Part shown: positions 43,182-52,372 of the stretch, piece by piece | Numbering within the stretch: position 1 is the first letter of the stretch | How the letters are laid out: every line of letters begins with the position of its first letter | Source of the DNA: JBELHO01 sp042091375 | Lineage (GTDB): Bacteria; Pseudomonadota; Gammaproteobacteria; Enterobacterales; Alteromonadaceae | Assembly: GCA_042091375.1 (NCBI GenBank) | Contig: JBELHO010000004.1 | Span: forward strand, 62,001-126,000 | Reading direction: 5' to 3' | Length of the DNA stretch: 64,000 nucleotides | Made by a program: the position numbers and the translations under genes | Notes under the pieces: model-generated | Database searches by the model: none | What the model was told of the DNA's origin: nothing | The model's input: the letters and a program-made list of their open reading frames with translations, nothing else

Positions 43182-44234
43182 GTGACTGCTGTGATCGAAC
43201 AGTTTGCATATTTGTTGGGAAAACCACCGGTAACAGGTGATTTGCGCAGTTGCAAAGAAGACTTTCAAGTTATCGAAAAACTGCCTTTCGTTCCTTGCGG
43301 TGAAGGTGAACATGTTTTTATTAAGGTAAGAAAAACGGGCGTTAATACTGTGCAAGTTGCACGATACTTTGCGCAATATTTTGCGGTAACCGACAATCAA
43401 GTCAGTTATGCTGGCTTAAAAGATCGTTTTGCCGTCACAGAGCAGTGGTTTAGTATTCACCTACCAGGCAAGCAAATCATCGCCTTAGATGAATTTAAAC
43501 ACCTCGGCGTAGAGGTTTTATTCAGCACTCGTCACAATAAAAAGCTCAGGATCGGTGCTTTGTCAGGTAATCAATTTACCATTGTGTTGCGCAATGTCTC
43601 TGATGTTGACGAGCTAAGTAGACGCTGGCATGTTATTTGTGCTTCAGGAGTACCTAATTATTTTGGTGAACAGCGCTTTGGTATTGACGGTGGTAACCTT
43701 ACCAGCGCCAGCCAGCTATTTGCTGGAGCAAAAGTGAAAAACAAAAAAAAGCGCGGTTTATACTTATCGGCAGCTCGCTCTTTTTTGTTTAACCAGCAAG
43801 TGCATCATCGCTTGCTAGATAACTGTTTTGAACAACTAATGGTCGGTGATGTGATGATGTTAGCTGGTTCGCAATCGGTTTTTTCACTCGACGCGGTAGA
43901 CCAAGACATACAACGTCGATTTACTGAGCAAGATATTAACATTACTGCCGCAATGTGGGGCACTGGGGCGTTAATGACCAAAGAGACTCCCCTCAGCCGA
44001 GAGCTTGCAGTAAAACAAGAATTTGCTGAATTTTGTCATGGATTGAGTCGTTTTGGTTTAAAACAAGAACGCAGAAAAATACGCTTGACCATGTCAGATG
44101 CGACTATTTCCATAGATCAGCAGGACGGGCGAGTAGATTTGAGCTTTACTTTGGCCGCAGGTTGCTTTGCCACAGCAATACTCAGAGAACTGTTAGCTTA
44201 TCGGGATCTCACTGAGCGAACTACCCTTACATAG
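43182..44234 (+). CDS. truD: tRNA pseudouridine(13) synthase
   Basis: 350 residues, as in E. coli TruD (349), GTG start. Catalytic motif GLKDRFAVTEQWF (Asp near residue 80), PNYFGEQRFGIDGGNL and the LSAARSFLFNQ segment are diagnostic. It modifies U13 of tRNA-Glu. Complete and apparently functional despite the upstream duplicate of its 5' end. It is followed by surE after 14 bp. Confidence 0.96.
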   Translation: MTAVIEQFAYLLGKPPVTGDLRSCKEDFQVIEKLPFVPCGEGEHVFIKVRKTGVNTVQVARYFAQYFAVTDNQVSYAGLKDRFAVTEQWFSIHLPGKQIIALDEFKHLGVEVLFSTRHNKKLRIGALSGNQFTIVLRNVSDVDELSRRWHVICASGVPNYFGEQRFGIDGGNLTSASQLFAGAKVKNKKKRGLYLSAARSFLFNQQVHHRLLDNCFEQLMVGDVMMLAGSQSVFSLDAVDQDIQRRFTEQDINITAAMWGTGALMTKETPLSRELAVKQEFAEFCHGLSRFGLKQERRKIRLTMSDATISIDQQDGRVDLSFTLAAGCFATAILRELLAYRDLTERTTLT

Positions 44235-44248
44235 GAAATATAAATTAA

Positions 44249-45007
44249 ATGAGAATTTTATTGAGTAATGATGATGGTGTTAACGCCCAAGGTATTAAAG
44301 TGTTGCATCGGGAATTAGCAAAATTTGCCGAGGTTGTTGTGGTAGCGCCAGACAGAAATTGCAGTGGCGCTAGCAACTCATTAACCCTGTTAAATCCTCT
44401 GCGCGTAGAAACCTTGGAAAATGGCTTTATGTCGGTAAACGGCACACCGGCCGACAGTGTACATTTGGCCATCAGTCAATTGATGGATCCACTGCCGGAT
44501 ATCGTCGTGGCGGGGATCAACAATGGCGCTAACTTGGGTGATGACACCTTGTATTCAGGTACTGTTGCCGCTGCCGCCGAAGGCCGTCATCTGGGATTAC
44601 CAGCAGTAGCGGTATCTCTAGTTGGCAAACATGAGCAACACTATGAAACAGCAGCTATTGTTGCCGCTAAATTTATTCAGCGCCTCAAAGAACAGCCTTT
44701 ACCTGCGCAGCAAATCATCAATATCAATGTACCTGATCTGCCTCTGGCCGAGTTAAAAGGCGTCAAAGTGACGCGTTTAGGTCATCGCCACAAAGCTGAT
44801 ACGATGAGAGCCAGCAAAGACCCTTGGCAACGCAATATCTTTTGGTATGGTTCCCTAGGTAAAGAACTAGATGCTGGGCAAGGTACTGATTTTGAAGCGG
44901 TTAACCAGAAGTTTGCGGCTATTACGCCCTTGTCTGTTGATATGACCGCACACCATAGATTGGCAGGCATGAGCGAATGGGTAAACGATTTTAATGTATC
45001 AACATAA
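44249..45007 (+). CDS. surE: 5'/3'-nucleotidase SurE
   Basis: 252 residues, matching E. coli SurE (253). Metal-binding MRILLSNDDGVNAQGI at the N-terminus, APDRNCSGASNSLTL, GTPADSVHLA and INNGANLGDDTLYSGTVAAA. It dephosphorylates nucleoside monophosphates and short polyphosphate. Its end overlaps the start of pcm by 14 bp, as is usual for this pair. Confidence 0.97.
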   Translation: MRILLSNDDGVNAQGIKVLHRELAKFAEVVVVAPDRNCSGASNSLTLLNPLRVETLENGFMSVNGTPADSVHLAISQLMDPLPDIVVAGINNGANLGDDTLYSGTVAAAAEGRHLGLPAVAVSLVGKHEQHYETAAIVAAKFIQRLKEQPLPAQQIININVPDLPLAELKGVKVTRLGHRHKADTMRASKDPWQRNIFWYGSLGKELDAGQGTDFEAVNQKFAAITPLSVDMTAHHRLAGMSEWVNDFNVST

Positions 45008-45674
45008 CAGCAAAGGTGCGGGCAGCCGTCGAAACCACAAAGCCAGTGCTAACCGCAGTGGCGAACTATTAGCACAAAAACTCTGTAGTGAAGGCATTGT
45101 CGATCAACGCGTATTAAAGGCCATAGCCAACAGCCCACGGCATCTGTTTTTACCCGAAATATTGGCGCATAAAGCCTACGACAATACGGCATTACCTATT
45201 GGTCAGGGACAAACGATTTCACAGCCCTACATTGTGGCAAAAATGTCAGAGTTATTAATGTTGGATGGCATTCCCGATAACATCTTAGAAATTGGCACTG
45301 GCTCTGGCTATCAAACTTCTATTTTAGCGCAACTGACTAAACAGGTGTATTCAGTGGAGCGCATTAAAACATTACAGTGGCAAGCTAAACGCCGCTTGCA
45401 GTCGATAGATTTACACAATATTGCGATGAAACACGGCGATGGCTGGCAAGGCTGGAAAAGTAAAGCACCATTTCAAGCCATCATAGTGACTGCCGCCGCA
45501 GCCACAGTCCCCGAGGCTTTACTAAGCCAACTAGCAGACGGTGGCCGGTTAGTGATACCTGTTGGAGAGCAACAACAAGTATTAAAGGTGATCACCCGTC
45601 ATGGCGATCATTTTGAACAACAACAAGTGGAAGCGGTTAAATTTGTGCCTTTAGTGCCAGGAGCTGTAGTGTGA
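44994..45674 (+). CDS. pcm: protein-L-isoaspartate O-methyltransferase
   Basis: 226 residues; the first 15 or so are a basic extension (NSKGAGSRRNHKASANRSG) relative to E. coli Pcm (208). SAM site ILEIGTGSGYQTSILAQL, preceded by the active-site PIGQGQTISQPYIVAKM. It repairs isoaspartyl residues in aged proteins. Overlaps surE at its start and the yqaA-like gene at its stop (GTGA). Confidence 0.96.
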   Translation: MYQHNSKGAGSRRNHKASANRSGELLAQKLCSEGIVDQRVLKAIANSPRHLFLPEILAHKAYDNTALPIGQGQTISQPYIVAKMSELLMLDGIPDNILEIGTGSGYQTSILAQLTKQVYSVERIKTLQWQAKRRLQSIDLHNIAMKHGDGWQGWKSKAPFQAIIVTAAAATVPEALLSQLADGGRLVIPVGEQQQVLKVITRHGDHFEQQQVEAVKFVPLVPGAVV

Positions 45675-46252
45675 AAATTTTTACCCCGTTATATTTATGG
45701 ACATTAAAGTGGGCAGAGCACAAGGTTGCGCCTAGGATATTAGCCTTGATCACTTTTGCTGAATCAGTATTTTTTCCCATTCCACCTGATGTATTATTGG
45801 CCCCTATGGTACTGTCAAAACCGGAAAAAGCATGGACCTATGCAACTATCACCACAGTTGCCTCGGTTATTGGTGGGGTTGCTGGCTATGCCTTGGGCTA
45901 CTATATGTTTGAACCTTGGATCCAACCTCTGATTATTGAGTGGGGTAAACAAGCGACGTTTGATCAGGCGGTTACTTGGTTTAATGAATGGGGCATATGG
46001 GTGGTTTTTATTGCCGGCTTTTCGCCAATCCCCTATAAAATATTCACCTTAAGTGCTGGATTTTTACAGATGGCATTAGTGCCGTTTCTAGTGGCTTCTG
46101 CGATCAGTAGAGGTCTGCGTTTTTTCTTAGTTGCCGGTATTATTCACTGGGGAGGAGCAAAAATGGAAAGTAAGATCCGCCAGTGGGTTGACATCTTGGG
46201 TTGGGCAGTGGTTAGCTTACTCATCATTGGTTATTTATTATTGAGAAATTAA
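45671..46252 (+). CDS. yqaA: YqaA-like VTT/DedA-related membrane protein
   Basis: 193 residues from a GTG overlapping the pcm stop. About four to five membrane helices, with the re-entrant loop motif FFPIPPDVLLAPMVLSKPEKAW and GFSPIPYKIFTLSAGFLQM characteristic of the SNARE-associated (VTT) family. It lies between pcm and nlpD, a position frequent in marine Gammaproteobacteria. DedA relatives move lipids across membranes; activity of YqaA itself is unproven. Confidence 0.88.
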   Translation: MKIFTPLYLWTLKWAEHKVAPRILALITFAESVFFPIPPDVLLAPMVLSKPEKAWTYATITTVASVIGGVAGYALGYYMFEPWIQPLIIEWGKQATFDQAVTWFNEWGIWVVFIAGFSPIPYKIFTLSAGFLQMALVPFLVASAISRGLRFFLVAGIIHWGGAKMESKIRQWVDILGWAVVSLLIIGYLLLRN

Positions 46253-47074
46253 GTGCGTGATCGAATAGTCTGGGTTGTTTTTTTGTTGCTATTTATTGGT
46301 TGTGCTAGCAGGCAAACACCAGCTCCTGTGGTTGATGTTCAAGCTAAAGCACCATTGAGTCAACGGATTAAAAATAAAATAAGCGCCACCGAATACATTA
46401 TTAAAAAAGGCGAAACCTTATACTCAATCGCTTGGCGAGCAGACACCGATGTAAGAACCATTGCCTCGTTAAATAATATCAATGCCCCTTATAAAATTTT
46501 CCCCGGGCAAAAAATTTTTTTAGCCAAGAAAAAACCGCAAAGTAGCGCAGTTACTAGCTTGGATAAAAATCCAATTAAGCAACAACAAATTGTTGTAAAA
46601 AAACCAGTTGCACGAAATAAAAAGCAGGAGTATGGTGGAAATGTGGCAGGTGAAAAAGTAATCAACAAGCCTGTTGCCAAATCAAAGCCATTTTCACAAA
46701 AGATCAATCGTTGGATCTGGCCGAGCAGTGGAAAGCTTATTGCTAAATTTTCTACTAATCAACAAGGTAATAAAGGAATAGACATCGCGGGTAGCCGGAA
46801 CAGTCCAGTGAAAGCAGCAGCTGATGGTGTAGTGGTTTACGCAGGGGATGTGTTACGGGGATATGGACAGTTAGTCATTGTCAAACACAATGATGATTAT
46901 CTCAGTGCTTATGCCCACAATGACCACATATTAGTTAAAGAGCAGCAAGTTGTAAAAGCAGGACATGTGATAGCAAAGATGGGTGATACTGGCGCGAAAA
47001 GAGTCATGCTTCATTTTGAAGTTCGCTTTCGCGGTAAATCAGTCAATCCATTAAAATACCTACCGAGAAGATAG
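46253..47074 (+). CDS. nlpD: LysM and M23-domain lipoprotein, NlpD
   Basis: 273 residues, GTG start directly after yqaA. Lipobox FIGC (Cys17), one LysM (about 45-90, EYIIKKGETLYSIAWRADTDVRTIASLNNI), a basic linker, and a C-terminal LytM/M23 domain (about 165-270). The first zinc ligand of active M23 enzymes (HxxxD) is replaced, NKGIDIA, as in E. coli NlpD. It is thus expected to be a non-catalytic activator of the amidase AmiC during division. It lies upstream of rpoS and probably contains an rpoS promoter, as in E. coli. Confidence 0.93.
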   Translation: MRDRIVWVVFLLLFIGCASRQTPAPVVDVQAKAPLSQRIKNKISATEYIIKKGETLYSIAWRADTDVRTIASLNNINAPYKIFPGQKIFLAKKKPQSSAVTSLDKNPIKQQQIVVKKPVARNKKQEYGGNVAGEKVINKPVAKSKPFSQKINRWIWPSSGKLIAKFSTNQQGNKGIDIAGSRNSPVKAAADGVVVYAGDVLRGYGQLVIVKHNDDYLSAYAHNDHILVKEQQVVKAGHVIAKMGDTGAKRVMLHFEVRFRGKSVNPLKYLPRR

Positions 47075-47152
47075 TAATGATTTTATATAGTTTGGAGTTA
47101 ATGTGAATAGTTAGTTAATAGATAAGCTTTGCTAATATATAGGAGAAGTAGC

Positions 47153-48073
47153 ATGGGCATTGAAAAACAGAAAAATAATACGGTAAACAAATTGAAAGAC
47201 GAAAAGGAAGCGTCAACTAAATCTGAGGATGCGCCATCTAATTTAGATGCCACCCAAATGTATTTAGGTGAAATTGGTTTTTCTCCGTTATTAACCGCAG
47301 AAGAAGAAGTGTATTTTTCACGCCTGGCACTAAAAGGCGATGAACCCTCTCGAAAACGCATGATTGAAAGCAATCTTCGCTTAGTTGTGAAAATTTCTCG
47401 GCGTTACAACAACCGTGGCCTACCGCTATTAGATCTTATTGAAGAAGGTAATTTAGGTTTAATAAGAGCTGTAGAGAAGTTTGATCCCGAACGAGGTTTT
47501 AGATTTTCTACCTACGCGACATGGTGGATCCGGCAAACCATTGAACGTGCGATCATGAATCAAACGCGCACCATTAGGCTACCCATTCACGTCGTTAAAG
47601 AGCTGAACATCTACTTGCGCACCGCCCGAGAATTGGTGCAAAAACTCGATCATGAACCGACAGCAGAAGACATTGCTAGCGAGTTAGATGTACCCACTAA
47701 AGACGTCAGTAAAATGCTTCGCCTCAACGAACGTATCACCAGTGTTGACACCCCTTTTGGCTCAGATTCAGACAAAGTGCTGCTAGACGTCATTCCCGAT
47801 GAAAAGAGTTGTGGTCCAGAAGGCAACTTGCAAAATGACGATATTAAACACAACATTGTTCACTGGCTCAATGAACTCAATTCAAAACAACGCGAAGTGT
47901 TAGCAAGGCGTTTTGGTTTATTGGGATATGAAGCGGCTACTTTAGAAGACGTTGGTGTTGAAATTGGTCTTACTAGAGAACGCGTACGGCAAATTCAAGT
48001 GGAAGCATTAAAGCGTTTACGCGATATTTTAAGCCAACAAGATTTATCAATAGAGGCATTATTCCAAGGCTGA
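47153..48073 (+). CDS. rpoS: RNA polymerase sigma factor RpoS
   Basis: 306 residues from ATG 47153, with AGGAG 7 bases before it; the TTG start at 47129 lies upstream of that site and is rejected. Region 1.2 DATQMYLGEIGFSPLLTAEEE, region 2 (RFSTYATWWIRQTIERAIMNQTRTIRLPIH), region 3 and region 4.2 (LEDVGVEIGLTRERVRQIQVEALKRLR) are complete. It is shorter than E. coli RpoS (330) mainly at the N-terminus and tail. General stress sigma factor; nlpD-rpoS synteny confirms identity. Confidence 0.97.
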   Translation: MGIEKQKNNTVNKLKDEKEASTKSEDAPSNLDATQMYLGEIGFSPLLTAEEEVYFSRLALKGDEPSRKRMIESNLRLVVKISRRYNNRGLPLLDLIEEGNLGLIRAVEKFDPERGFRFSTYATWWIRQTIERAIMNQTRTIRLPIHVVKELNIYLRTARELVQKLDHEPTAEDIASELDVPTKDVSKMLRLNERITSVDTPFGSDSDKVLLDVIPDEKSCGPEGNLQNDDIKHNIVHWLNELNSKQREVLARRFGLLGYEAATLEDVGVEIGLTRERVRQIQVEALKRLRDILSQQDLSIEALFQG

Positions 48074-48095
48074 ACATAGTCTTATAGCTATTGGC

Positions 48096-48123
48096 AAAAA
48101 ACCAGCTCAATGCTGGTTTTTTA
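48096..48123 (+). terminator. Rho-independent terminator after rpoS
   Basis: Stem AAAAACCAGC / GCTGGTTTTT with a 6-nt loop and a following T-run, 22 bp after the rpoS stop. Confidence 0.9.
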
Positions 48124-48239
48124 TTGCCACTTAAGCTAGTTTTCTCTATTTATTCAACTCACTGCACTGCACTGAACTGCAATTCAACTCAAATTGTGGC
48201 TTGCTACATACTCTGACGGTTAATGTGAGTTGGCTTAAT

Positions 48240-50807
48240 TTATAATTCGGACTTGAGAGAATAAAGTAAATCTAATGCTTGTTTAGGCGACAAATCGTTT
48301 ACATCTAAGCTACTGAGCTTGTTAATAACAGGGTGTTGTTCATCGATCAGTGATAATTGTGCAAAGGGCGCCTCGTTTGCTGCTAATATTGAAGGCGTTT
48401 GTTGACTTTCTAACTCGTGCAAACGCTGTTTAGCTCGATTGATCACCGCTGAGGGGACACCTGCCAGCTTAGCCACTTGCAAACCAAAACTTTTACTGGC
48501 AGCTCCTTCTTGTACGGCATGCATAAATATAATGTTATCGTCATGTTCAACGGCGTCTAAATGGACATTAGCTAAACTGTCAATTTGATCTGCTAACAAA
48601 GTGAGCTCAAAGTAGTGGCTGGCAAATAGGGTAAACGCTTGGGTTTTTAAGGCTAACATTTCAGCACAGGCCCATGCTAATGATAACCCGTCATAGGTAC
48701 TAGTACCGCGACCAATTTCGTCAAGTAATACCAAACTCTTGTTGGTAGCATTGTGTAAAATATTGGCTGTTTCAGTCATTTCCACCATAAATGTGGAGCG
48801 GCCACTGGCCAAGTCATCAGATGCGCCAATACGGGTAAAAATGCGATCAACCATGCCGATATCCGCGGAGCTCGCTGGCACGTAGCAACCGATATGTGCC
48901 AATAATACAATTAAAGCCGTTTGCCGCATGTAGGTAGATTTACCACCCATATTAGGCCCGGTAATAATCAACATTTTTCGCTGTTGTGTTAACGAGGTGG
49001 GATTGGCGATAAAGGGCTCTTGACTCATCTGCTCTACTACTGGATGGCGGCCTGCTGCAATGTCAATTCCTGTATTCTCATGTAAACAGGGTTTGACATA
49101 ATTAAGGGTCTGAGCCCGCTCGGCAAAAGTGTTTAACACATCTAATTCAGCAATCGATTGAGCCAGTGCTTGCAAGCTTTCAATATCGGGTAATACTAAA
49201 TCGAAGAGTTGTTCGTACAAGCGTTTTTCTAAGGCTAAAAACTTACTTTGTGCACTGAGCACCTTTTCTTCGTGTTGTTTTAGCTCGTTGGTAATAAAGC
49301 GTTCATTATTTTTCAGGGTTTGACGACGTATATAATCATCGGGTACTTGCTCTGCCGAGCCTCGGCTGATTTCTATATAAAAGCCATGTACTCGATTATA
49401 ACCGACTTTCAGAGATTGGATCCCCGTGCGTTGTTTTTCCCGTTGTTCAAGTTGCGCTAAGAATTCAGTGGCACCATCACTTAGATCACGCAATTGATCT
49501 AATTCTTGATGATAACCTTTAGCGATAACACCGCCGTCGCGAATTAATACCGGTGGATTGTCAACTAATACCTGTTCTAACAGCGATTGTAACTCGGGCA
49601 TTGGTGCGCACTGTGTAGCTAAGTTAGCAATATGATCTTGGCTGCAGTCGGCCAGTACTTGTTGTAATGACTCTAGCTGTTGAAGCGCATTGCGCAACCG
49701 AGCAAAGTCTCTCGGCCGAGCAGAGCGCAAAGCAATTCTGGCGATGATCCGCTCAATATCGCCAAATTGTTTAAAGTGATGATAAAGTTCATTACAAACA
49801 TCATGTTGTAATAATTGTGCGATCGAATCTTGTCTATTGGTTAAGGTATTAATATCGCGTAGTGGAAAATGTAACCAGCGTTTTAATAAGCGCGAACCCA
49901 TTGGACTAGCAGATTTATCGAGGATCGCCGCTAAGGTATTAGTAACGCCACCAGATAAATTGTGGGTTAACTCTAAATTTCGCCTTGTTGCCGCATCTAA
50001 GATCACACCAGTGGCCGATGATTCAAAGGCAATGGCGCGAATGTGCGGTAAGCTGCTGCGTTGACTGTCTTTAACGTATTGAAATAAACAGCCGGCTGCC
50101 ATCAGACCCATTGGCTTATCGGCAACCCCAAACCCAGATAACTCTTTGGTACCAAACTGGGCATTTAATAAGTTGGTTGCCGTGTCTAAATCAAACTCCC
50201 ATATAGGACGTCGGCGCAGGCCTTTGTGGTCGTTGAGTAGATTTTGTTGTGAAAAAGATTCACTGATCAATAATTCTGCAGGCGATAACCGTTGCAGTTC
50301 AGCGTGAAGTTGCTCACTGCTTTGTGGCTCCAACAAAACAAAGCGACCACTGGTCATATCTAAATAAGCCAGTCCATAACCACTGTTGTGCTCGGCAATA
50401 GCGGCTATTAAATTGTCCTGCGAGTCTTCTAGTAACGCTTCATCACTTATCGTCCCCGGAGTGACAATGCGTACAACTTTTCTCTCTACTGGCCCCTTGC
50501 TGGTGGCGGGGTCACCAACTTGCTCACATATAGCGACAGACTCACCTAACTGCACTAACTTAACTAAATAATTGTCAACGGCGTGGTAGGGTACGCCTGC
50601 CATAGGAATAGCATTACCGCCAGATTTACCGCGAGCCGTTAATGAAATATCAAGTAGATCGGCTGCCCTTTTAGCATCATCAAAAAACAGTTCATAAAAA
50701 TCGCCCATGCGATAGAAGACTAAAATATCTGGAAATTCAGCTTTAATGGTCAAATACTGACGCATCATCGGGGTGTGATTGGCAAGATCTGTCATGGTTG
50801 TGGTCAT
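48240..50807 (-). CDS. mutS: DNA mismatch repair protein MutS
   Basis: 855 residues, as in E. coli MutS (853). The mismatch-reading motif FYRMGDFYELFFDDA is near residue 30 (Phe-x-Glu for base stacking). The ATPase domain has GPNMGGKSTYMRQ (Walker A), LDEIGRGTSTYDGLSLAWA (Walker B) and the SHYFELT segment. It recognises mispairs and recruits MutL. Convergent with rpoS and divergent from recA, a frequent arrangement. Confidence 0.98.
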   Translation of the reverse strand: MTTTMTDLANHTPMMRQYLTIKAEFPDILVFYRMGDFYELFFDDAKRAADLLDISLTARGKSGGNAIPMAGVPYHAVDNYLVKLVQLGESVAICEQVGDPATSKGPVERKVVRIVTPGTISDEALLEDSQDNLIAAIAEHNSGYGLAYLDMTSGRFVLLEPQSSEQLHAELQRLSPAELLISESFSQQNLLNDHKGLRRRPIWEFDLDTATNLLNAQFGTKELSGFGVADKPMGLMAAGCLFQYVKDSQRSSLPHIRAIAFESSATGVILDAATRRNLELTHNLSGGVTNTLAAILDKSASPMGSRLLKRWLHFPLRDINTLTNRQDSIAQLLQHDVCNELYHHFKQFGDIERIIARIALRSARPRDFARLRNALQQLESLQQVLADCSQDHIANLATQCAPMPELQSLLEQVLVDNPPVLIRDGGVIAKGYHQELDQLRDLSDGATEFLAQLEQREKQRTGIQSLKVGYNRVHGFYIEISRGSAEQVPDDYIRRQTLKNNERFITNELKQHEEKVLSAQSKFLALEKRLYEQLFDLVLPDIESLQALAQSIAELDVLNTFAERAQTLNYVKPCLHENTGIDIAAGRHPVVEQMSQEPFIANPTSLTQQRKMLIITGPNMGGKSTYMRQTALIVLLAHIGCYVPASSADIGMVDRIFTRIGASDDLASGRSTFMVEMTETANILHNATNKSLVLLDEIGRGTSTYDGLSLAWACAEMLALKTQAFTLFASHYFELTLLADQIDSLANVHLDAVEHDDNIIFMHAVQEGAASKSFGLQVAKLAGVPSAVINRAKQRLHELESQQTPSILAANEAPFAQLSLIDEQHPVINKLSSLDVNDLSPKQALDLLYSLKSEL

Positions 50808-51068
50808 TGCAAGACGATAACTTATGTGTTTGGCATGTGAATAATGAGTGGATTATGCCATAACCGATATCGACAAATCTTTTTTTTCACAGCAACAAAA
50901 TAAAAAATATCATTTAAATGAAAAAATTTGACTCGACTTTGTCAATAGTAACTTTTTGTCAATGTGCGCTAAAAATATATAAAGGTTTATTAAATTCAAC
51001 CTATTCAGTGACTTAAAAGTATGCTCTGGTTGTTTTTTATTGACAAATAAAAAAAGTTGTAAAAAAAC
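50808..51068. other. mutS/recA divergent intergenic region
   Basis: Very AT-rich. It holds the recA promoter at its recA-proximal end (annotated separately). A second TTGACA (51040-51045) and several near-repeats of TTGTCAAT were seen but not assigned. Confidence 0.5.
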
Positions 51069-51096
51069 TTGATACTGTACGGTCATACAGTATACT
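51069..51096 (+). promoter_or_regulatory. recA promoter with embedded LexA box
   Basis: -35 TTGATA (51069-51074), 16-bp spacer, -10 TATACT (51091-51096). The LexA site TACTGTACGGTCATACAGTA (51073-51092) carries CTGT-N8-ACAG with perfect flanking TA. It occupies the spacer in the same register as in the E. coli recA promoter, so LexA binding would block RNA polymerase. Confidence 0.93.
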
Positions 51097-51139
51097 GGTG
51101 ACATTAAAGCAAACACCAGCAAGTTCCGTGGAGAATAAT

Positions 51140-52168
51140 ATGGACGATAACAAAGAAAAAGCACTCTCAGCCGCCTTAAGTCAAATAGAGCGACAATTTG
51201 GTAAAGGTTCCATCATGAAGTTGGGTGAAAACCGCAGTATGGACGTTGAAACCATTTCGACAGGCTCTTTGGGCTTAGATATTGCCTTAGGTGCTGGTGG
51301 TTTACCGCTGGGACGTGTGGTAGAAATTTATGGTCCTGAATCCAGTGGTAAAACAACACTTACCCTTGAGGTAATTGCCGAGGCACAGCGCAACGGTAAA
51401 ATTTGTGCTTTTGTCGATGCCGAGCACGCCCTTGATCCTATTTACGCTGAAAAGCTGGGTGTTAATATCAATGATTTATTAGTGTCTCAGCCTGATACTG
51501 GCGAACAAGCGCTAGAAATTTGCGACATGTTAACTCGCTCTGGTGCCATCGATGTTATCGTGGTCGATTCCGTTGCCGCCTTAACACCTAAGGCTGAAAT
51601 TGAAGGCGACATGGGGGATTCACACATGGGCCTTCAAGCGCGGATGTTGTCACAAGCAATGCGTAAGTTGACGGGTAATTTAAAGCAATCAAACACCATG
51701 ATGATTTTTATTAACCAAATCCGAATGAAAATTGGTGTGATGTTTGGCTCACCAGAAACCACAACAGGTGGTAATGCATTGAAGTTTTACGCTTCGGTGC
51801 GCTTAGATATAAGACGTATAGGAGCGGTTAAACAAGGCGACGAAATCGTCGGTAACGAAACCCGGGTTAAAGTGGTCAAAAACAAAATTGCGCCACCTTT
51901 TAAACAAGTTGAATTTCAAATTTTATACGGCGAAGGCATTAATAGCTTAGGTGAATTAATTGACTTAGGTGTAAAACACAATATGGTTGAAAAAGCCGGA
52001 GCTTGGTACAGCTACAACGGTGAACGCATTGGTCAAGGTAAAGCCAACTCGACTAAGTTCCTTGCCGAAAACCCTGAAATGGCCAATGAGATTGATGGTA
52101 GATTACGAGCGTTATTATTAACCAAGAATACTGAACAGACGGAGCAAGAGCCTGCTACTGCGAAATAA
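51140..52168 (+). CDS. recA: recombinase RecA
   Basis: 342 residues from ATG 51140, with GTGGAG as ribosome site; a longer ORF back to 51098 overlaps the promoter region and is rejected. Walker A GPESSGKTT, Walker B VIVVDSVAAL, and L1/L2 loops GDMGDSHMGLQARMLSQAMRKL and ETTTGGNALKFY. Homologous recombination and SOS induction. No recX follows; the next gene is an OPT transporter after a terminator. Confidence 0.98.
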   Translation: MDDNKEKALSAALSQIERQFGKGSIMKLGENRSMDVETISTGSLGLDIALGAGGLPLGRVVEIYGPESSGKTTLTLEVIAEAQRNGKICAFVDAEHALDPIYAEKLGVNINDLLVSQPDTGEQALEICDMLTRSGAIDVIVVDSVAALTPKAEIEGDMGDSHMGLQARMLSQAMRKLTGNLKQSNTMMIFINQIRMKIGVMFGSPETTTGGNALKFYASVRLDIRRIGAVKQGDEIVGNETRVKVVKNKIAPPFKQVEFQILYGEGINSLGELIDLGVKHNMVEKAGAWYSYNGERIGQGKANSTKFLAENPEMANEIDGRLRALLLTKNTEQTEQEPATAK

Positions 52169-52197
52169 ATTCTAGTTCAATAGCTTCAAACCTAAAA

Positions 52198-52226
52198 AAC
52201 CACAGCTTTTTGCTGTGGTTTTTTTA
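52198..52226 (+). terminator. Rho-independent terminator after recA
   Basis: Stem AACCACAGC / GCTGTGGTT with loop TTTTT and a following T-tract, 29 bp after the recA stop. Confidence 0.9.
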
Positions 52227-52372
52227 TCTGTAGCTGGGCAGGTGAAAAACCCGTATCAATAAAACAATAATTTATTTGAACCATTATTAGATAGATGGTT
52301 CAATACTGAAAGCGCTCTAAAGCCGCAATAAAATATATTAAGAACAATAAAAATAATAGAAGGAGAAAACTC

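Larger units (their letters stand above)
42832..43300 (+). repeat. 182-bp tandem direct repeat spanning the ispF/truD junction, interrupted by an assembly gap
   Basis: Copy 1 runs from 42832 across the N gap to 43118; copy 2 runs from 43119 to about 43300. Each holds the last 19 ispF codons, its stop, and about the first 40 truD codons. Sequence left of the gap ends GCGCA and sequence right of it starts GCGCA. If those 5 bases overlap, the real period is 182 bp and the gap length is zero. Copies differ at about six positions, most of them inside the ispF tail. Confidence 0.8.

Noticed and set aside
48160..48195. CACTG/AACTGCA-type short repeats after rpoS
   Set aside because: A few imperfect pentamers only, with no spacer regularity; not a CRISPR or a meaningful tandem array.
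50910..51164. 84-codon minus-strand ORF over the recA promoter
   Set aside because: It crosses the LexA box and the recA start; its sequence is AT-driven and unlike any known family.
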